Shown here: one piece after another, positions 33,681 through 41,785 of the stretch
Layout: every line of letters starts with the position of its first letter
Numbering within the stretch: the first letter of the stretch is position 1
From: UBA10677 sp045532295
GTDB taxonomy: Bacteria; Bacillota; Clostridia; Christensenellales; Pumilibacteraceae
Length of the DNA: 64,000 nucleotides
Direction: 5' to 3'
Assembly: GCA_045532295.1 (NCBI GenBank)
Contig: JAZSFP010000004.1
Coordinates: forward strand, 69,161-133,160
Program-made: the position numbers and the translations under genes
The notes under the pieces: generated by a model
The model's database searches: none
The model's input: only the letters and a program-made list of their open reading frames with translations
What the model was told of the DNA's origin: nothing

Positions 33681-34931
33681 TTATTTATTATTTTGCGAAT
33701 TTTCCATTTTTCTCGCTCTGTTTTTAGCGATAACGCTAATAAGAAGATAAACGAGCGTTAGAACTACTGCAATAAGGCAAAGCGAAACGAGGACTACGAA
33801 CGCTCCACTCCAGCCGAAGTTGTCCCCGAGCGCGCCCAAGCCCACCATTGAAATGGTGCTACCGATATAGCAAAAGCCGTCCATAAGCCCTGCCATAAGT
33901 CCCGAGTTAATACTGTCGCGCATATAGAGGGGCGCCATCGAGGTTATGGTGTTATTGATATTGTACATAAAGCCGACGGTAAACGCCATCATTACTACGA
34001 AAAGCCCCCACTCGTCAGTATTAAGAAGGGATACGGCTATCGAGAGCGTTACTACCGATAGGGCAAACCAACAGCCCGTTAAAAGCACGAAGTTTTTAAT
34101 CTTCTTTTGAACGAGCACGTTAAGAAGTTGAAACACGAACCCGATTATAGGCAAGATAAGGGTAATGAGGATTGATATACTGTCGTCAAAACCGAAATTG
34201 CTTTTAAGTACGTCGGGCGACCAACCCGTAATGCCGTCTTTGACAAAGTTATTCACGATAGCAAAGATTGCGAGCATAACGATAACGCTAAGCACCGTTG
34301 GGGCTATCTTTTTACGCGTTTGGTTGCGATTTTCCACTACCGTTTGCGTTTTTTCAGTAACGGCGGTTAGTTTTGAAAAGAAGAAAAACCACAGTATTGC
34401 CGAAAGTCCCATACCTATTGCGCCCGTTAAAAAGGCTAATTTATAAAAGTCTATCGCGTTGTAAACGGCGGAAAGTCCGTACGCTAAGAGCGTTCCTATC
34501 GCAGCGGTACTGCTCATTAAAAAGGTCGCTTTAGGGAGCATATTCTCGTCTAAGTTTTGACCGAGCGTTAGGATTATCGAAGTCCAAAGGAAAGATTGCG
34601 ACACGCCGTTTAGCATCCACACGAACTTTAATAGGTCGAACGGAACGCCGAGAAAGATTAAGAGGTTGGACGAAAACGAGCCTACGAGCGCGATAGTAAG
34701 AACGATACGACGGTTATAGTGCTTACAGAATATGCCGTTAAGAACCTGACCTACGCCGTACGCAAAAAAGAAGAACGACGATATAAGCCCCACTTCCGTT
34801 CTATTCTGCCCGTAGTCCGCCATCATTGAGGTTATATTAGCGTTAAAACTATAACGGGCTAAGTAGGCAAGCATATAAACAAGCCAACAAAGTCCTATAA
34901 GTAACCACTGTTTTTTCTTACCGTTCTCCAT
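33681..34931 (-). CDS. MFS transporter, organophosphate:phosphate antiporter-like
   Basis: 416 aa from MENGKKKQWLLIG at 34931 (GGAG six bases upstream; an in-frame TTG overlaps it). Twelve hydrophobic segments. The N-terminal part (LVYMLAYLARYSFNANITSM ... FFFAYGVGQVLNGIFCKHYN) resembles the GlpT/UhpT branch, where an Arg follows the first helix. It probably carries sugar phosphates or similar anions. It has its own promoter at 34960-34988 and ends 39 bases before the DUF1624 start. Confidence 0.8.
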   Translation of the reverse strand: MENGKKKQWLLIGLCWLVYMLAYLARYSFNANITSMMADYGQNRTEVGLISSFFFFAYGVGQVLNGIFCKHYNRRIVLTIALVGSFSSNLLIFLGVPFDLLKFVWMLNGVSQSFLWTSIILTLGQNLDENMLPKATFLMSSTAAIGTLLAYGLSAVYNAIDFYKLAFLTGAIGMGLSAILWFFFFSKLTAVTEKTQTVVENRNQTRKKIAPTVLSVIVMLAIFAIVNNFVKDGITGWSPDVLKSNFGFDDSISILITLILPIIGFVFQLLNVLVQKKIKNFVLLTGCWFALSVVTLSIAVSLLNTDEWGLFVVMMAFTVGFMYNINNTITSMAPLYMRDSINSGLMAGLMDGFCYIGSTISMVGLGALGDNFGWSGAFVVLVSLCLIAVVLTLVYLLISVIAKNRARKMENSQNNK

Positions 34932-34959
34932 TTCTCTCTCCAAATAATCAACTCAATAT

Positions 34960-34988
34960 ATTATACTACTTTGCCCCTTTTAAGTCAA
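34960..34988 (-). promoter_or_regulatory. Promoter of the MFS transporter
   Basis: TTGACT (34983-34988), 17-base spacer, TATAAT (34960-34965) on the minus strand. Confidence 0.8.
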
Positions 34989-35065
34989 CCGCTTTCCCCT
35001 CTTTTTCACAATTTATCCATATGGTTTTTTGACTATAATTAAAAACGAATACGGCAATAAACAAA

Positions 35066-35106
35066 TAAAAAAAGCCGTCCAAGTTTTCTTGAACGGCTTT
35101 CTTTGC
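35066..35106 (-). terminator. Terminator of the ribosomal-protein operon
   Basis: Stem AAAGCCGTTCAAG / CTTGGACGGCTTT (13 bp with one G-T pair, loop AAAA) followed by TTTTTTTATTTG on the minus strand. It lies beyond the foldback element, so the element is inside the transcript. Confidence 0.88.
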
Positions 35107-35135
35107 AATTAAGCGATAATTACTTGGCTTTGTTG

Positions 35136-35288
35136 CAATAGATGAGTGATTAGCCTTTGGCGATTTAACGAGAAAAATACAAGAAAGACGAGTGTTCTCT
35201 CGAAGGCGCATACCGTTTATGGTCTGTAACTGAGAGAAACACGAAGTATTTCGCAGATATTTTTCCGTTAAAAATCACTCAGATGTTG
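35136..35288. repeat. Foldback element, copy 2, in the rplL 3' region
   Basis: 153 bp. Ends CAATAGATGAGTGATT (35136-35151) and AATCACTCAGATGTTG (35273-35288). The side hairpin is GCC-TTT-GGC and the apical hairpin ACC-GTTTAT-GGT at 35212-35223. The core from AACGAGAAAAATACAAG to AACACGAAGTATTTCGC is almost identical to copy 1, while stem positions differ in pairs. It begins 13 bases after the rplL stop. Confidence 0.88.
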
Positions 35289-35300
35289 AAACAAAGACAA

Positions 35301-35678
35301 TTACTTAAGTTCAGGAGTTGCGCCTGCAGCCTTAAGTTTCTCAGCAGCCTCGTTAGCAGCCTCTTTGGAGAGACCTTCCTTAACGGTAGAGGGAGCGCCG
35401 TCAACGAGCGCCTTTGCTTCGGAAAGACCAAGACCGGTGATTTCACGAACAGCCTTAATAACGGCAATCTTGTTAGCGCCGATTTCCTTAAGGATAACGT
35501 TGAATTCAGTTTGCTCTTCTACTGCAGGAGCGTCGCTAGCGCCACCAGCAGCGGGTGCAGCAACTGCCATAGCAGCAGCGGAAACACCAAACTCTTCCTC
35601 GAGCATCTTAACGAGGTCGTTAAGTTCGAGTACGGACATACCTTTAATTTCTTCTAAAATTTTAGCCAAATCAGCCAT
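35301..35678 (-). CDS. rplL: Ribosomal protein L7/L12
   Basis: 125 aa. An N-terminal dimerisation helix, an Ala/Gly-rich hinge (AAAMAVAAPAAGGAS), and the C-terminal factor-binding domain with ANKIAVIKAVREITGLGLSE and KALVDGAPSTVKEG. It forms the ribosomal stalk with L10. Last gene of the operon. Confidence 0.98.
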   Translation of the reverse strand: MADLAKILEEIKGMSVLELNDLVKMLEEEFGVSAAAMAVAAPAAGGASDAPAVEEQTEFNVILKEIGANKIAVIKAVREITGLGLSEAKALVDGAPSTVKEGLSKEAANEAAEKLKAAGATPELK

Positions 35679-35782
35679 TTTTCTAATCTCCTTTGATAAT
35701 TTTTTTTAATTTAGATAATTTTTGCTCCACTCAAAGCGGGGGCTAACTTGCAAGAAAACTTGCGGTCAAGCAAAAGCGATAA

Positions 35783-36277
35783 TTACGCCTCTTGCTTTTT
35801 TGCAATCTCGGAAAGAGCAACAGCAAGTCCACGAATAGGAGTTTGCAACATTCCAAGAAGTTGAGCGATAAGAACGGGTTTTGCGGGGATTGCGGCAACC
35901 TTGTTGATGCCTGCAACGTCCATCGTCTGACCTTCTACAACGCCACCTTTAATTGCGATTTTGTTGGTCTTTTTAACGTTATCTGCGATAATCTTAGCGG
36001 GCGCAACTGCGTCGTCGTAAGAAATAGCCATAGCGGTAGGACCTTCCAAAACCTTGTCGAAGCCCGTATAGCCTGCTTCGTTGAGCGCGCGAAGAACGAG
36101 ACGGTTCTTGATAACCTTGTATTCAACGTTCGCTTTACGAAGGTCGTTACGCATAGCGGTGTCTTCTGCAACGTTAAGACCACGATAGTCAACGAGCACG
36201 AAAGACTTAGCCTTGCCAACCTTTTCTACGTACTGGGCAACTTGTTCCTGTTTAAGTTTAAGGGTTTCTGCTGACAT
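35783..36277 (-). CDS. rplJ: Ribosomal protein L10
   Basis: 164 aa, with FVLVDYRGLNVAEDTAMRND and EGPTAMAISYDD blocks and the C-terminal stalk-binding helix. GGAGG is seven bases upstream. It is preceded by an L10-binding leader. Between it and rplL, the minus strand has a small GCAAG-TTTT-CTTGC hairpin. Confidence 0.97.
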   Translation of the reverse strand: MSAETLKLKQEQVAQYVEKVGKAKSFVLVDYRGLNVAEDTAMRNDLRKANVEYKVIKNRLVLRALNEAGYTGFDKVLEGPTAMAISYDDAVAPAKIIADNVKKTNKIAIKGGVVEGQTMDVAGINKVAAIPAKPVLIAQLLGMLQTPIRGLAVALSEIAKKQEA

Positions 36278-36299
36278 ATTAAACCTCCTTTTAAGAATA

Positions 36300-36430
36300 A
36301 CGAAAATCCGACTGCCATAGCGGTAGTCGGACCTATATTTCTCGCTCGCGCGGAAAAATCGTACTCGTCCTCTAACCTCGGCAAGATTTACGCAAAATGC
36401 ACTTGCTGTCTATGGCTTAGGATATTAAGT
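36300..36430 (-). promoter_or_regulatory. L10 leader (autoregulatory RNA)
   Basis: On the minus strand the leader contains GACAGCAAGTGCATTTTGCG and AATCTTGCCGAGGTTAGAG, matching the conserved L10-binding core (AGACAGCAGGTGC ... CCTGCCGAGGT). A TCCGACT / AGTCGGA hairpin (36307-36331) follows next to rplJ. L10(L12)4 binding here represses rplJL. Confidence 0.88.
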
Positions 36431-36447
36431 TTTTGAATTTTGTTTAT

Positions 36448-37131
36448 TTAGGCTCTGAAGTTAACCTTAATTCCGGGGCCCATCGTGCTTGCAAGGGTAA
36501 CGCTCTTAACGTAGGTTCCCTTTGCAGCGGCGGGCTTAGCCTTTACGATAGCGTCCATAAGGGTGGTGAAGTTTTCTGCAATCTTCGCCTCGCCAAAGGA
36601 CTTCTTACCGATGGGGCAGTGAATAATCGCGGTTTTGTCTACGCGGTATTCAACCTTACCTGCTTTGGTCTCGTTGATAGCCTTTACTACGTCCATAGTA
36701 ACCGTACCACTCTTGGGAGAAGGCATAAGACCCTTAGGACCAAGGATTTTAGCAACTCTACCAAGTTGTCCCATCATATCGGGGGTGGTGATTACTACGT
36801 CGAAGTCGAGGAAGTTTTGCGTTTGGATTTTAGCAATGATATCCTCTGCGCCAACGATATCCGCGCCTGCAGCGATAGCGGCGTCAGCCTTGTCGCCACG
36901 AGCGATAACGAGCACTTTAACGCTCTTACCAGTACCGTTAGGAAGAACTACGGTGCCACGAACTTGTTGGTCTGCTTGACGGGGATCAACGCCGAGACGA
37001 ACGTGAAGTTCGATAGTCTCGTCGAATTTAGCCTTTGCAGTAGCGAGCACGTTTTTAACAGCCTCTTCTACTTCGTAAGCCTTTTTAATATCTACTTCTT
37101 TAATGCTGTCGGAATATTTCTTACCAATCAT
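36448..37131 (-). CDS. rplA: Ribosomal protein L1
   Basis: 227 aa, normal length, with LHVRLGVDPRQADQQVRGTV, AKILGPKGLMPSPKSGTVT and a Gly-rich C-terminus. It binds 23S rRNA at the E-site stalk and starts 11 bases after rplK. Confidence 0.98.
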   Translation of the reverse strand: MIGKKYSDSIKEVDIKKAYEVEEAVKNVLATAKAKFDETIELHVRLGVDPRQADQQVRGTVVLPNGTGKSVKVLVIARGDKADAAIAAGADIVGAEDIIAKIQTQNFLDFDVVITTPDMMGQLGRVAKILGPKGLMPSPKSGTVTMDVVKAINETKAGKVEYRVDKTAIIHCPIGKKSFGEAKIAENFTTLMDAIVKAKPAAAKGTYVKSVTLASTMGPGIKVNFRA

Positions 37132-37142
37132 AGCGCACCTCC

Positions 37143-37568
37143 TTAGTCAACGACCACAACGCCCATACTGCGCGCCGTGCCCTCAATCATACTCATTGCG
37201 CTCTCAATCGTAGCAGCATTAAGGTCGGGCATTTTAAGGGTAGCGATTTCCTTAATTTGCTCCTTAGTAATCTTTGCAACCTTATCCTTGTTGGGCTTAG
37301 CCGAACCGCTCTCGATCTTGCACGCCTTCTTAATAAGAACGGGCGCAGGAGGAGTTTTGAGGATAAAGGTGAAGGACCTATCTGCGTAAATACTGATTAC
37401 TACAGGGATAATCAAGCCTTCCTGACCTCTGGTCTTCTCGTTGAATTCCTTGGTAAAGCCGGGAATATTAATTCCGTGAGGACCAAGCGAAGAGCCGACG
37501 GGGGGGCCGGGGGTTGCTTTACCTGCAGGCAGTTGAAGTTTTACAACTGCTTGAAGTTTCTTTGCCAT
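37143..37568 (-). CDS. rplK: Ribosomal protein L11
   Basis: 141 aa, with the N-terminal proline-rich loop KATPGPPVGSSLGPHGIN and C-terminal TARSMGVVV. It binds the GTPase-associated 23S rRNA. Between it and nusG the minus strand has a GAGCGAATTCGCTC palindrome. Confidence 0.98.
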   Translation of the reverse strand: MAKKLQAVVKLQLPAGKATPGPPVGSSLGPHGINIPGFTKEFNEKTRGQEGLIIPVVISIYADRSFTFILKTPPAPVLIKKACKIESGSAKPNKDKVAKITKEQIKEIATLKMPDLNAATIESAMSMIEGTARSMGVVVVD

Positions 37569-37645
37569 TGTTTTTTTCTCCTTGAATTAAAATTTTTCAA
37601 TCGCGGTAGTAACGAGCGAATTCGCTCTCCCGGATAGTAACTGGA

Positions 37646-38188
37646 TTATTCTTCAACCGCGTCAACAAGTCTTTCGATTTGAACGAGGTCGAGGTCAACT
37701 GGGGTAAGGTGTCCGAACATATTAACGGTAACCTTACAACGCTCTTTGGGAATATCAATTTCGTCAACCGTTCCCATAAAGCCTTCGAACGCGCCGTCAA
37801 CGATTTTAACCGTTTCGCCGATTTCGAAGTTGGTTTCAATGAGGGTGGGACGCTCGAGTTTCATCCTTTTAACTTCTTCTTGGGTAAGAGGAAGGGGATA
37901 GCCCTTAGGACCTACGAAACCGGTAACGCCACGAGTGTTGGTAATGATATGCCACATATCGTTGTTGTAGTCCATTTTAATGAACACGTAACTGGGCATC
38001 ATACGCTTTTGAACGATTTTGGTCTTGCCGTTCTTCTCCTCTACCACGTCTTCCATAGGGATAACGATTTCGCAGAGTTTGTCGAGAAGGTCGTTCTTCT
38101 TGAAAACGAGCACGAGGTTCTCTTTAACCATATTCTCGTAACCAGAATAGGTGTGGAGAACGTACCACTTAGCATTTTCTATAGCCAT
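37646..38188 (-). CDS. nusG: Transcription factor NusG
   Basis: 180 aa. The N-terminal NGN domain starts WYVLHTYSGYENMVKENL and has PSYVFIKMDYNNDMWHII; the C-terminal KOW is VKIVDGAFEGFMGTVDEID. It modulates elongation and pausing. It overlaps the secE end by 10 bases. Confidence 0.98.
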   Translation of the reverse strand: MAIENAKWYVLHTYSGYENMVKENLVLVFKKNDLLDKLCEIVIPMEDVVEEKNGKTKIVQKRMMPSYVFIKMDYNNDMWHIITNTRGVTGFVGPKGYPLPLTQEEVKRMKLERPTLIETNFEIGETVKIVDGAFEGFMGTVDEIDIPKERCKVTVNMFGHLTPVDLDLVQIERLVDAVEE

Positions 38189-38469
38189 AACGCTCCCCCA
38201 ATCGCAGATTGAATTGCGCTTGAAAGGGCTGCGGTGGTCGTACCTTCGTTAAGACTTGCTACGAGAATATCATAAAGCCAGCCCAAAAGTAAGTCAAATC
38301 CGGTCAAAACAACCAAAAATACTAATACGACTGCAAGAACGATACCCGTTTGCTTAACTACGGTTGCAAAGGAAGGCCAGGTTACTTTCTTAAGTTCGCC
38401 AAAAGTCTCCTTGATCTTTCCGCGTTTCTTTTCTTTATCTTTGGGTTTTGCGGCTTTTTCGTTTGCCAT
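38179..38469 (-). CDS. secE: Preprotein translocase subunit SecE
   Basis: 96 aa. A basic N-terminus, then the conserved amphipathic helix and single membrane segment (TFGELKKVTWPSFATVVKQT, VVLVFLVVLTGFDLLLGWL). Part of SecYEG. The C-terminus after the helix is Ala/Thr-rich and longer than usual. Confidence 0.95.
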   Translation of the reverse strand: MANEKAAKPKDKEKKRGKIKETFGELKKVTWPSFATVVKQTGIVLAVVLVFLVVLTGFDLLLGWLYDILVASLNEGTTTAALSSAIQSAIGGALWL

Positions 38470-38506
38470 AATAATTACTCCTTAATCCTGAAATAGCAAG
38501 AAAACC

Positions 38507-38668
38507 TTACTTCGTTTCCTTGTGTACGGTGTGCTTTTTGCAGAACTTGCAGTACTTTTTGAGTTCAATTCTTTCAGGGTCGTTCTTCTTGTTCTTCATG
38601 TTGTCGTAATTGCGTTGCTTACACTCGGTGCAGGCAAGCGTAATCTTATTTCTTACAGAGTTAGCCAT
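38507..38668 (-). CDS. rpmG: Ribosomal protein L33
   Basis: 53 aa from MANSVRNKITLACTECKQRN at 38668 (GGAGG six bases upstream). It has CxxC twice (CTEC, CKFC), so it is the zinc-binding form. First gene of the secE-nusG-L11-L1-L10-L12 operon. Confidence 0.96.
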   Translation of the reverse strand: MANSVRNKITLACTECKQRNYDNMKNKKNDPERIELKKYCKFCKKHTVHKETK

Positions 38669-38726
38669 AATATGCCTCCTAAATTTGCTCACTTGAAAAT
38701 ACACCCTTTCGCAGGGGTGCCTATAT

Positions 38727-38755
38727 ACTTTATCACTTTTCACGCGCTTTGTCAA
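38727..38755 (-). promoter_or_regulatory. Promoter of the rpmG-secE-nusG-rplKAJL operon
   Basis: TTGACA (38750-38755), 17-base spacer, TAAAGT (38727-38732) on the minus strand. A CACCC / GGGTG hairpin follows in the leader. Confidence 0.8.
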
Positions 38756-38824
38756 GCGTTTTTCAAGCAAAAATCCATAATATTTAACTAATTTTATTTT
38801 TTTTGACTTTTTGCGTTAAAGCGG

Positions 38825-38853
38825 TTGATTTTTGCCTCTCTTTATGGTACAAT
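38825..38853 (+). promoter_or_regulatory. Promoter of the sugar isomerase gene
   Basis: TTGATT (38825-38830), 17-base spacer, TACAAT (38848-38853). Confidence 0.75.
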
Positions 38854-38910
38854 ACACCTAACGATGCTTAGTCCTTATTATTATATAATAGGGAAAACGG
38901 AGGTAAAATT

Positions 38911-39732
38911 ATGAAACTCGGAACGATGGTGTATCTTGACGGTAGCGTTGAGCAGAAAATTCGCGATGTGAGAAAGTACGGACTGGACAGTTTTCAACTC
39001 TGCTGTTGGGACTTTTCTTATATGACGGAAGAGTGGGCGGAAAAAGTGCTCAAGGTTACTAAAGAGGAGAACCTCGAGATTAGCGCAACTTGGATAGGCT
39101 GGGAAGGCGAACAGGCTTGGAACTTCGTGCGCGGTCCTATCACGCTGGGTATAGTGCCCGTTTTTTATAGGGCAAAGCGCATTGAAAACCTCAAAAAAGG
39201 CTCGGACTTTACCGCGCTTTTGGGCGTAACCGACCTTGCTACGCATATGGGCTTTATCCCCGAAAACCCCATTTCCGACGACTATCGTGGCGTCGTAGAG
39301 GCAGTTAAAGAGGTAGCGGAGTACTGCAAAAAGAACGGTCAGTACCTCCTCTTTGAAACGGGACAAGAAACGCCCATTACCTTAAAGCGCATAATCTTAG
39401 ACGTGGGCACGGGCAATCTTGGTATTAACCTCGATCCCTCCAACCTCCTCCTCTACGGCAAGGCTAACCCCTGCGACGCGGTGGATATCTTCGGCGAGTT
39501 CGTTCGCGGAGTACACGGCAAAGACGGCGAATACCCCACTAACCCCGCTTTCTTAGGCGAGGAAAAGCGAATAGGCGACGGCAGAGCAAACTTCCCCGTG
39601 CTTATTAAGAAGTTACACGAGAAAGGCTACGACGGTTCGATTACCATCGAGCGCGAGATTTCCGGCGACCAACAAATAGCCGATATCCTCTACGCAAAGG
39701 ATTACTTGACCGAGATTATCAAGAACTTATAG
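38911..39732 (+). CDS. Sugar phosphate isomerase/epimerase (AP-endonuclease-2 TIM barrel)
   Basis: 273 aa. Metal and active-site residues are visible: FETGQE, NLDPSNLLLYG, GVHGKDGEYP and TIEREISG, matching xylose-isomerase-like TIM-barrel proteins of inositol and sugar pathways. It is cytoplasmic. GGAGG is seven bases upstream. Single gene with its own promoter and terminator. The exact substrate is unknown. Confidence 0.85.
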   Translation: MKLGTMVYLDGSVEQKIRDVRKYGLDSFQLCCWDFSYMTEEWAEKVLKVTKEENLEISATWIGWEGEQAWNFVRGPITLGIVPVFYRAKRIENLKKGSDFTALLGVTDLATHMGFIPENPISDDYRGVVEAVKEVAEYCKKNGQYLLFETGQETPITLKRIILDVGTGNLGINLDPSNLLLYGKANPCDAVDIFGEFVRGVHGKDGEYPTNPAFLGEEKRIGDGRANFPVLIKKLHEKGYDGSITIEREISGDQQIADILYAKDYLTEIIKNL

Positions 39733-39746
39733 TGAATAATAAAAGA

Positions 39747-39776
39747 AAAGCGGACGCAATCAAGCGTTCGCTTTTT
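39747..39776 (+). terminator. Bidirectional terminator between converging genes
   Basis: AAAGCGGACGC / GCGTTCGCTTT with one G-T pair, six-base loop, followed by TTTTTAC on the plus strand and TTTTCTTTTATT on the minus strand. Confidence 0.85.
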
Positions 39777-39777
39777 A

Positions 39778-40299
39778 CTATTTAAGTAGTTTAATAATCT
39801 TCTCGCTCATATAACTAAAGAAGAAGTCGACGGGGAGCGCGATAACGACCATTGCGATAACGACGAAGACGCTACCCAGTTTTTCGACGAGCGCCATAAC
39901 GGTCGTGCCGGCGATAATATCGACGAGGTTAATTATTACGATAAAGGCAACTGCGTAGAGCGTTGCGGTGATAAGCAGTCTTATTATCGCGTGCAGGAGT
40001 TTATCGTAGGATAATTTTTGCATTGCGTAGGCAATAATTGCGTAGGGAATAAAGAGAGAGACGAGCGCAACGAAGGATAATTGAATTCCCGAAAGCGCAA
40101 AGGAAATGAGCGCGGTAGCGATAGCGGTAAGTATTCCGTACACTATTCCGCAACGCTTAAACGCGATATACACGCAAAGCGAAACGAATATAAGCGGAAC
40201 GATTTTAGCAGGCGAGAAAGCAGTTATAAGCACCACTACCGCCGAGATTGCCGTACAAATCGCCGAGTACGCTATTTTTTTCGTAAGGTCGCTCTTCAT
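39778..40299 (-). CDS. Small multi-pass membrane protein, transporter-like
   Basis: 173 aa from MKSDLTKKIAYSAICTA at 40299; the ATG overlaps the previous stop by one base (TAATG), so it is coupled to the J-protein gene. Five or six hydrophobic segments. The N-terminal KKIAYSAICTAISAVVVLIT is like the substrate-binding (S) subunits of ECF vitamin transporters, but no family motif is certain. Last gene of the operon starting at 44711. Confidence 0.6.
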   Translation of the reverse strand: MKSDLTKKIAYSAICTAISAVVVLITAFSPAKIVPLIFVSLCVYIAFKRCGIVYGILTAIATALISFALSGIQLSFVALVSLFIPYAIIAYAMQKLSYDKLLHAIIRLLITATLYAVAFIVIINLVDIIAGTTVMALVEKLGSVFVVIAMVVIALPVDFFFSYMSEKIIKLLK

Positions 40300-40904
40300 T
40301 ACATACAGCAACGCATACAGTCGCAACACATAGAGGCGCAACAGTACGCTTGACAGCAGTTAGAAAGCGCGTCGCCTTGATGGTGAGGATAGTCCTCTTC
40401 CACATACTGCTGGTGCATATTCTCTCTGCCCATTTTGTTAGGGTCTGCGTTAGCGTTACCTATAACGAGGTTGAGTTTATCGAGAGCCGAACGGTACTTA
40501 TAGTTGTCAGGGTCGCAGGCAACTGCAGCCTCGAGTTGCTTTTTGCACTCGGAAAGCCACTCTCTTTTATAATAGATAATGGACTGATAGTAGTGCCACT
40601 CGCCCTCGCGCACGGAAATGCCGTCCAAAATAGACTGAGCGGCGTCGTACTTGCCGTCCTTGATAAGACGGTCGATATACTCGTAGTCGTTGCCACTCTC
40701 AGTTTCCTTTTCAACCTTAGCCTTGGACTGAATTTCCGCCCAAGCGTTTTCAAGTTCGGTGAGTTTTCTCGCAGCCTCCGCGCCCTCTGCGCCGGGCATA
40801 AATCTGCCCTCGCTGTACTCAGCCTTGAGTGCCTTGTATTTTGCCTCCGCCTCTTCAAAAGTAACGGACGCGTCTAATCCCAAAATGTCGTAGGGGTTCT
40901 TCAT
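40299..40904 (-). CDS. Degenerate J-domain protein with cysteine-rich tail
   Basis: 201 aa. Residues 1-60 begin NPYDILGLDASVTFEEAEAK like a DnaJ domain, but the HPD tripeptide that stimulates DnaK is missing (AEYSEGRFMPG in its place). Residues about 75-145 look like a TPR-type helical part (KYDAAQSILDGI, QLEAAVACDPDN). The last 21 residues hold nine Cys in pairs (CCQAYCCASMCCDC). It may bind metal or be lipid-modified; this is inference. It is next to the DUF5685 gene, a pairing seen in other Clostridia. Confidence 0.75.
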   Translation of the reverse strand: MKNPYDILGLDASVTFEEAEAKYKALKAEYSEGRFMPGAEGAEAARKLTELENAWAEIQSKAKVEKETESGNDYEYIDRLIKDGKYDAAQSILDGISVREGEWHYYQSIIYYKREWLSECKKQLEAAVACDPDNYKYRSALDKLNLVIGNANADPNKMGRENMHQQYVEEDYPHHQGDALSNCCQAYCCASMCCDCMRCCM

Positions 40905-40918
40905 TTTTTGCTCCTTGA

Positions 40919-41785
40919 TTAAATGTTGGGGCGAGGCAGTTTCGACTTTGACGAAAGCACCTCTTTAACTTTTTCGCGTAGCCCCGAATACACGATATTT
41001 TTCAGCAAAGTATAACTCTGCTCGAATTGCATTTTGTTAAAACACTCCGTAGCCCTATTGACGACGCCTGCCAAAATAAAGGATATTTCATCGCGGTTCG
41101 TCTCAAAAAATTGCATACGGTTGTTAAATTCTCGGTCAATAAGGAAGGGATTGTAATTTCCGCTCTTGCTATCTTCGTCAATGTCGTCGAGCGCGTCGAT
41201 AAGGTAGACGAACTTTCCGATATTATAGCAAAGCCCAAGAAAATTCTCGTCCGTCTTGCCCGTTACTTCGCTTGCAACCTCTCTTAAAAGCGAGGCAAAC
41301 GAGTGCGAAACGCGGTCGATACTGCTCTCTTTCGCCTTCTCTAAAGCGCGAAGTTCTTCGTAGCGAGAGGCGATTATTTTATCCACCGTCGGCAGTATTT
41401 CCTTGGCTTTTTTGTAAGCCTTGGAAAAGGCGGTCTTAGCAATTCTACCCTTAATTGAGCCACCGTCGAGGATATCGTCGCAAATCTTATAGTAACTCAG
41501 TAAGATATTCGCGCTCGCAAGACGGGTTAGAAGGTCGTTCCTCTTGACCATCACTTTTTTGGTAAAGGGATTGCCTATGCAACGCCCCTCGAAAAACTCC
41601 ACTTCTTGGTGCGTAATATCGTGGGTTAGCACGCTAAGAAAGGTAATGTCGTAAGTGGTGGTATAGCGAGGTAACGCTCCAAACTGCTTGCCGATTTCCA
41701 CGCAAATTCCGCAATAGAAAGCGCGGTATAGCACGAAGTCTTGGGGACGAAGTTCGCTTTTGACGGGTGTAATATATCCGAACAT
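40919..41785 (-). CDS. DUF5685 family protein
   Basis: 288 aa. The N-terminus reads MFGYITPVKSELRPQDFVLY with a conserved YCGIC (C25, C28). Two Asp-rich motifs, DDILD (residues 103-107) and DALDDIDED (197-205), lie about 90 residues apart in all-helical sequence, like the metal-binding motifs of isoprenyl-diphosphate and squalene/phytoene synthases. The family has no established function. The start overlaps the trpS stop by one base. Confidence 0.85.
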   Translation of the reverse strand: MFGYITPVKSELRPQDFVLYRAFYCGICVEIGKQFGALPRYTTTYDITFLSVLTHDITHQEVEFFEGRCIGNPFTKKVMVKRNDLLTRLASANILLSYYKICDDILDGGSIKGRIAKTAFSKAYKKAKEILPTVDKIIASRYEELRALEKAKESSIDRVSHSFASLLREVASEVTGKTDENFLGLCYNIGKFVYLIDALDDIDEDSKSGNYNPFLIDREFNNRMQFFETNRDEISFILAGVVNRATECFNKMQFEQSYTLLKNIVYSGLREKVKEVLSSKSKLPRPNI

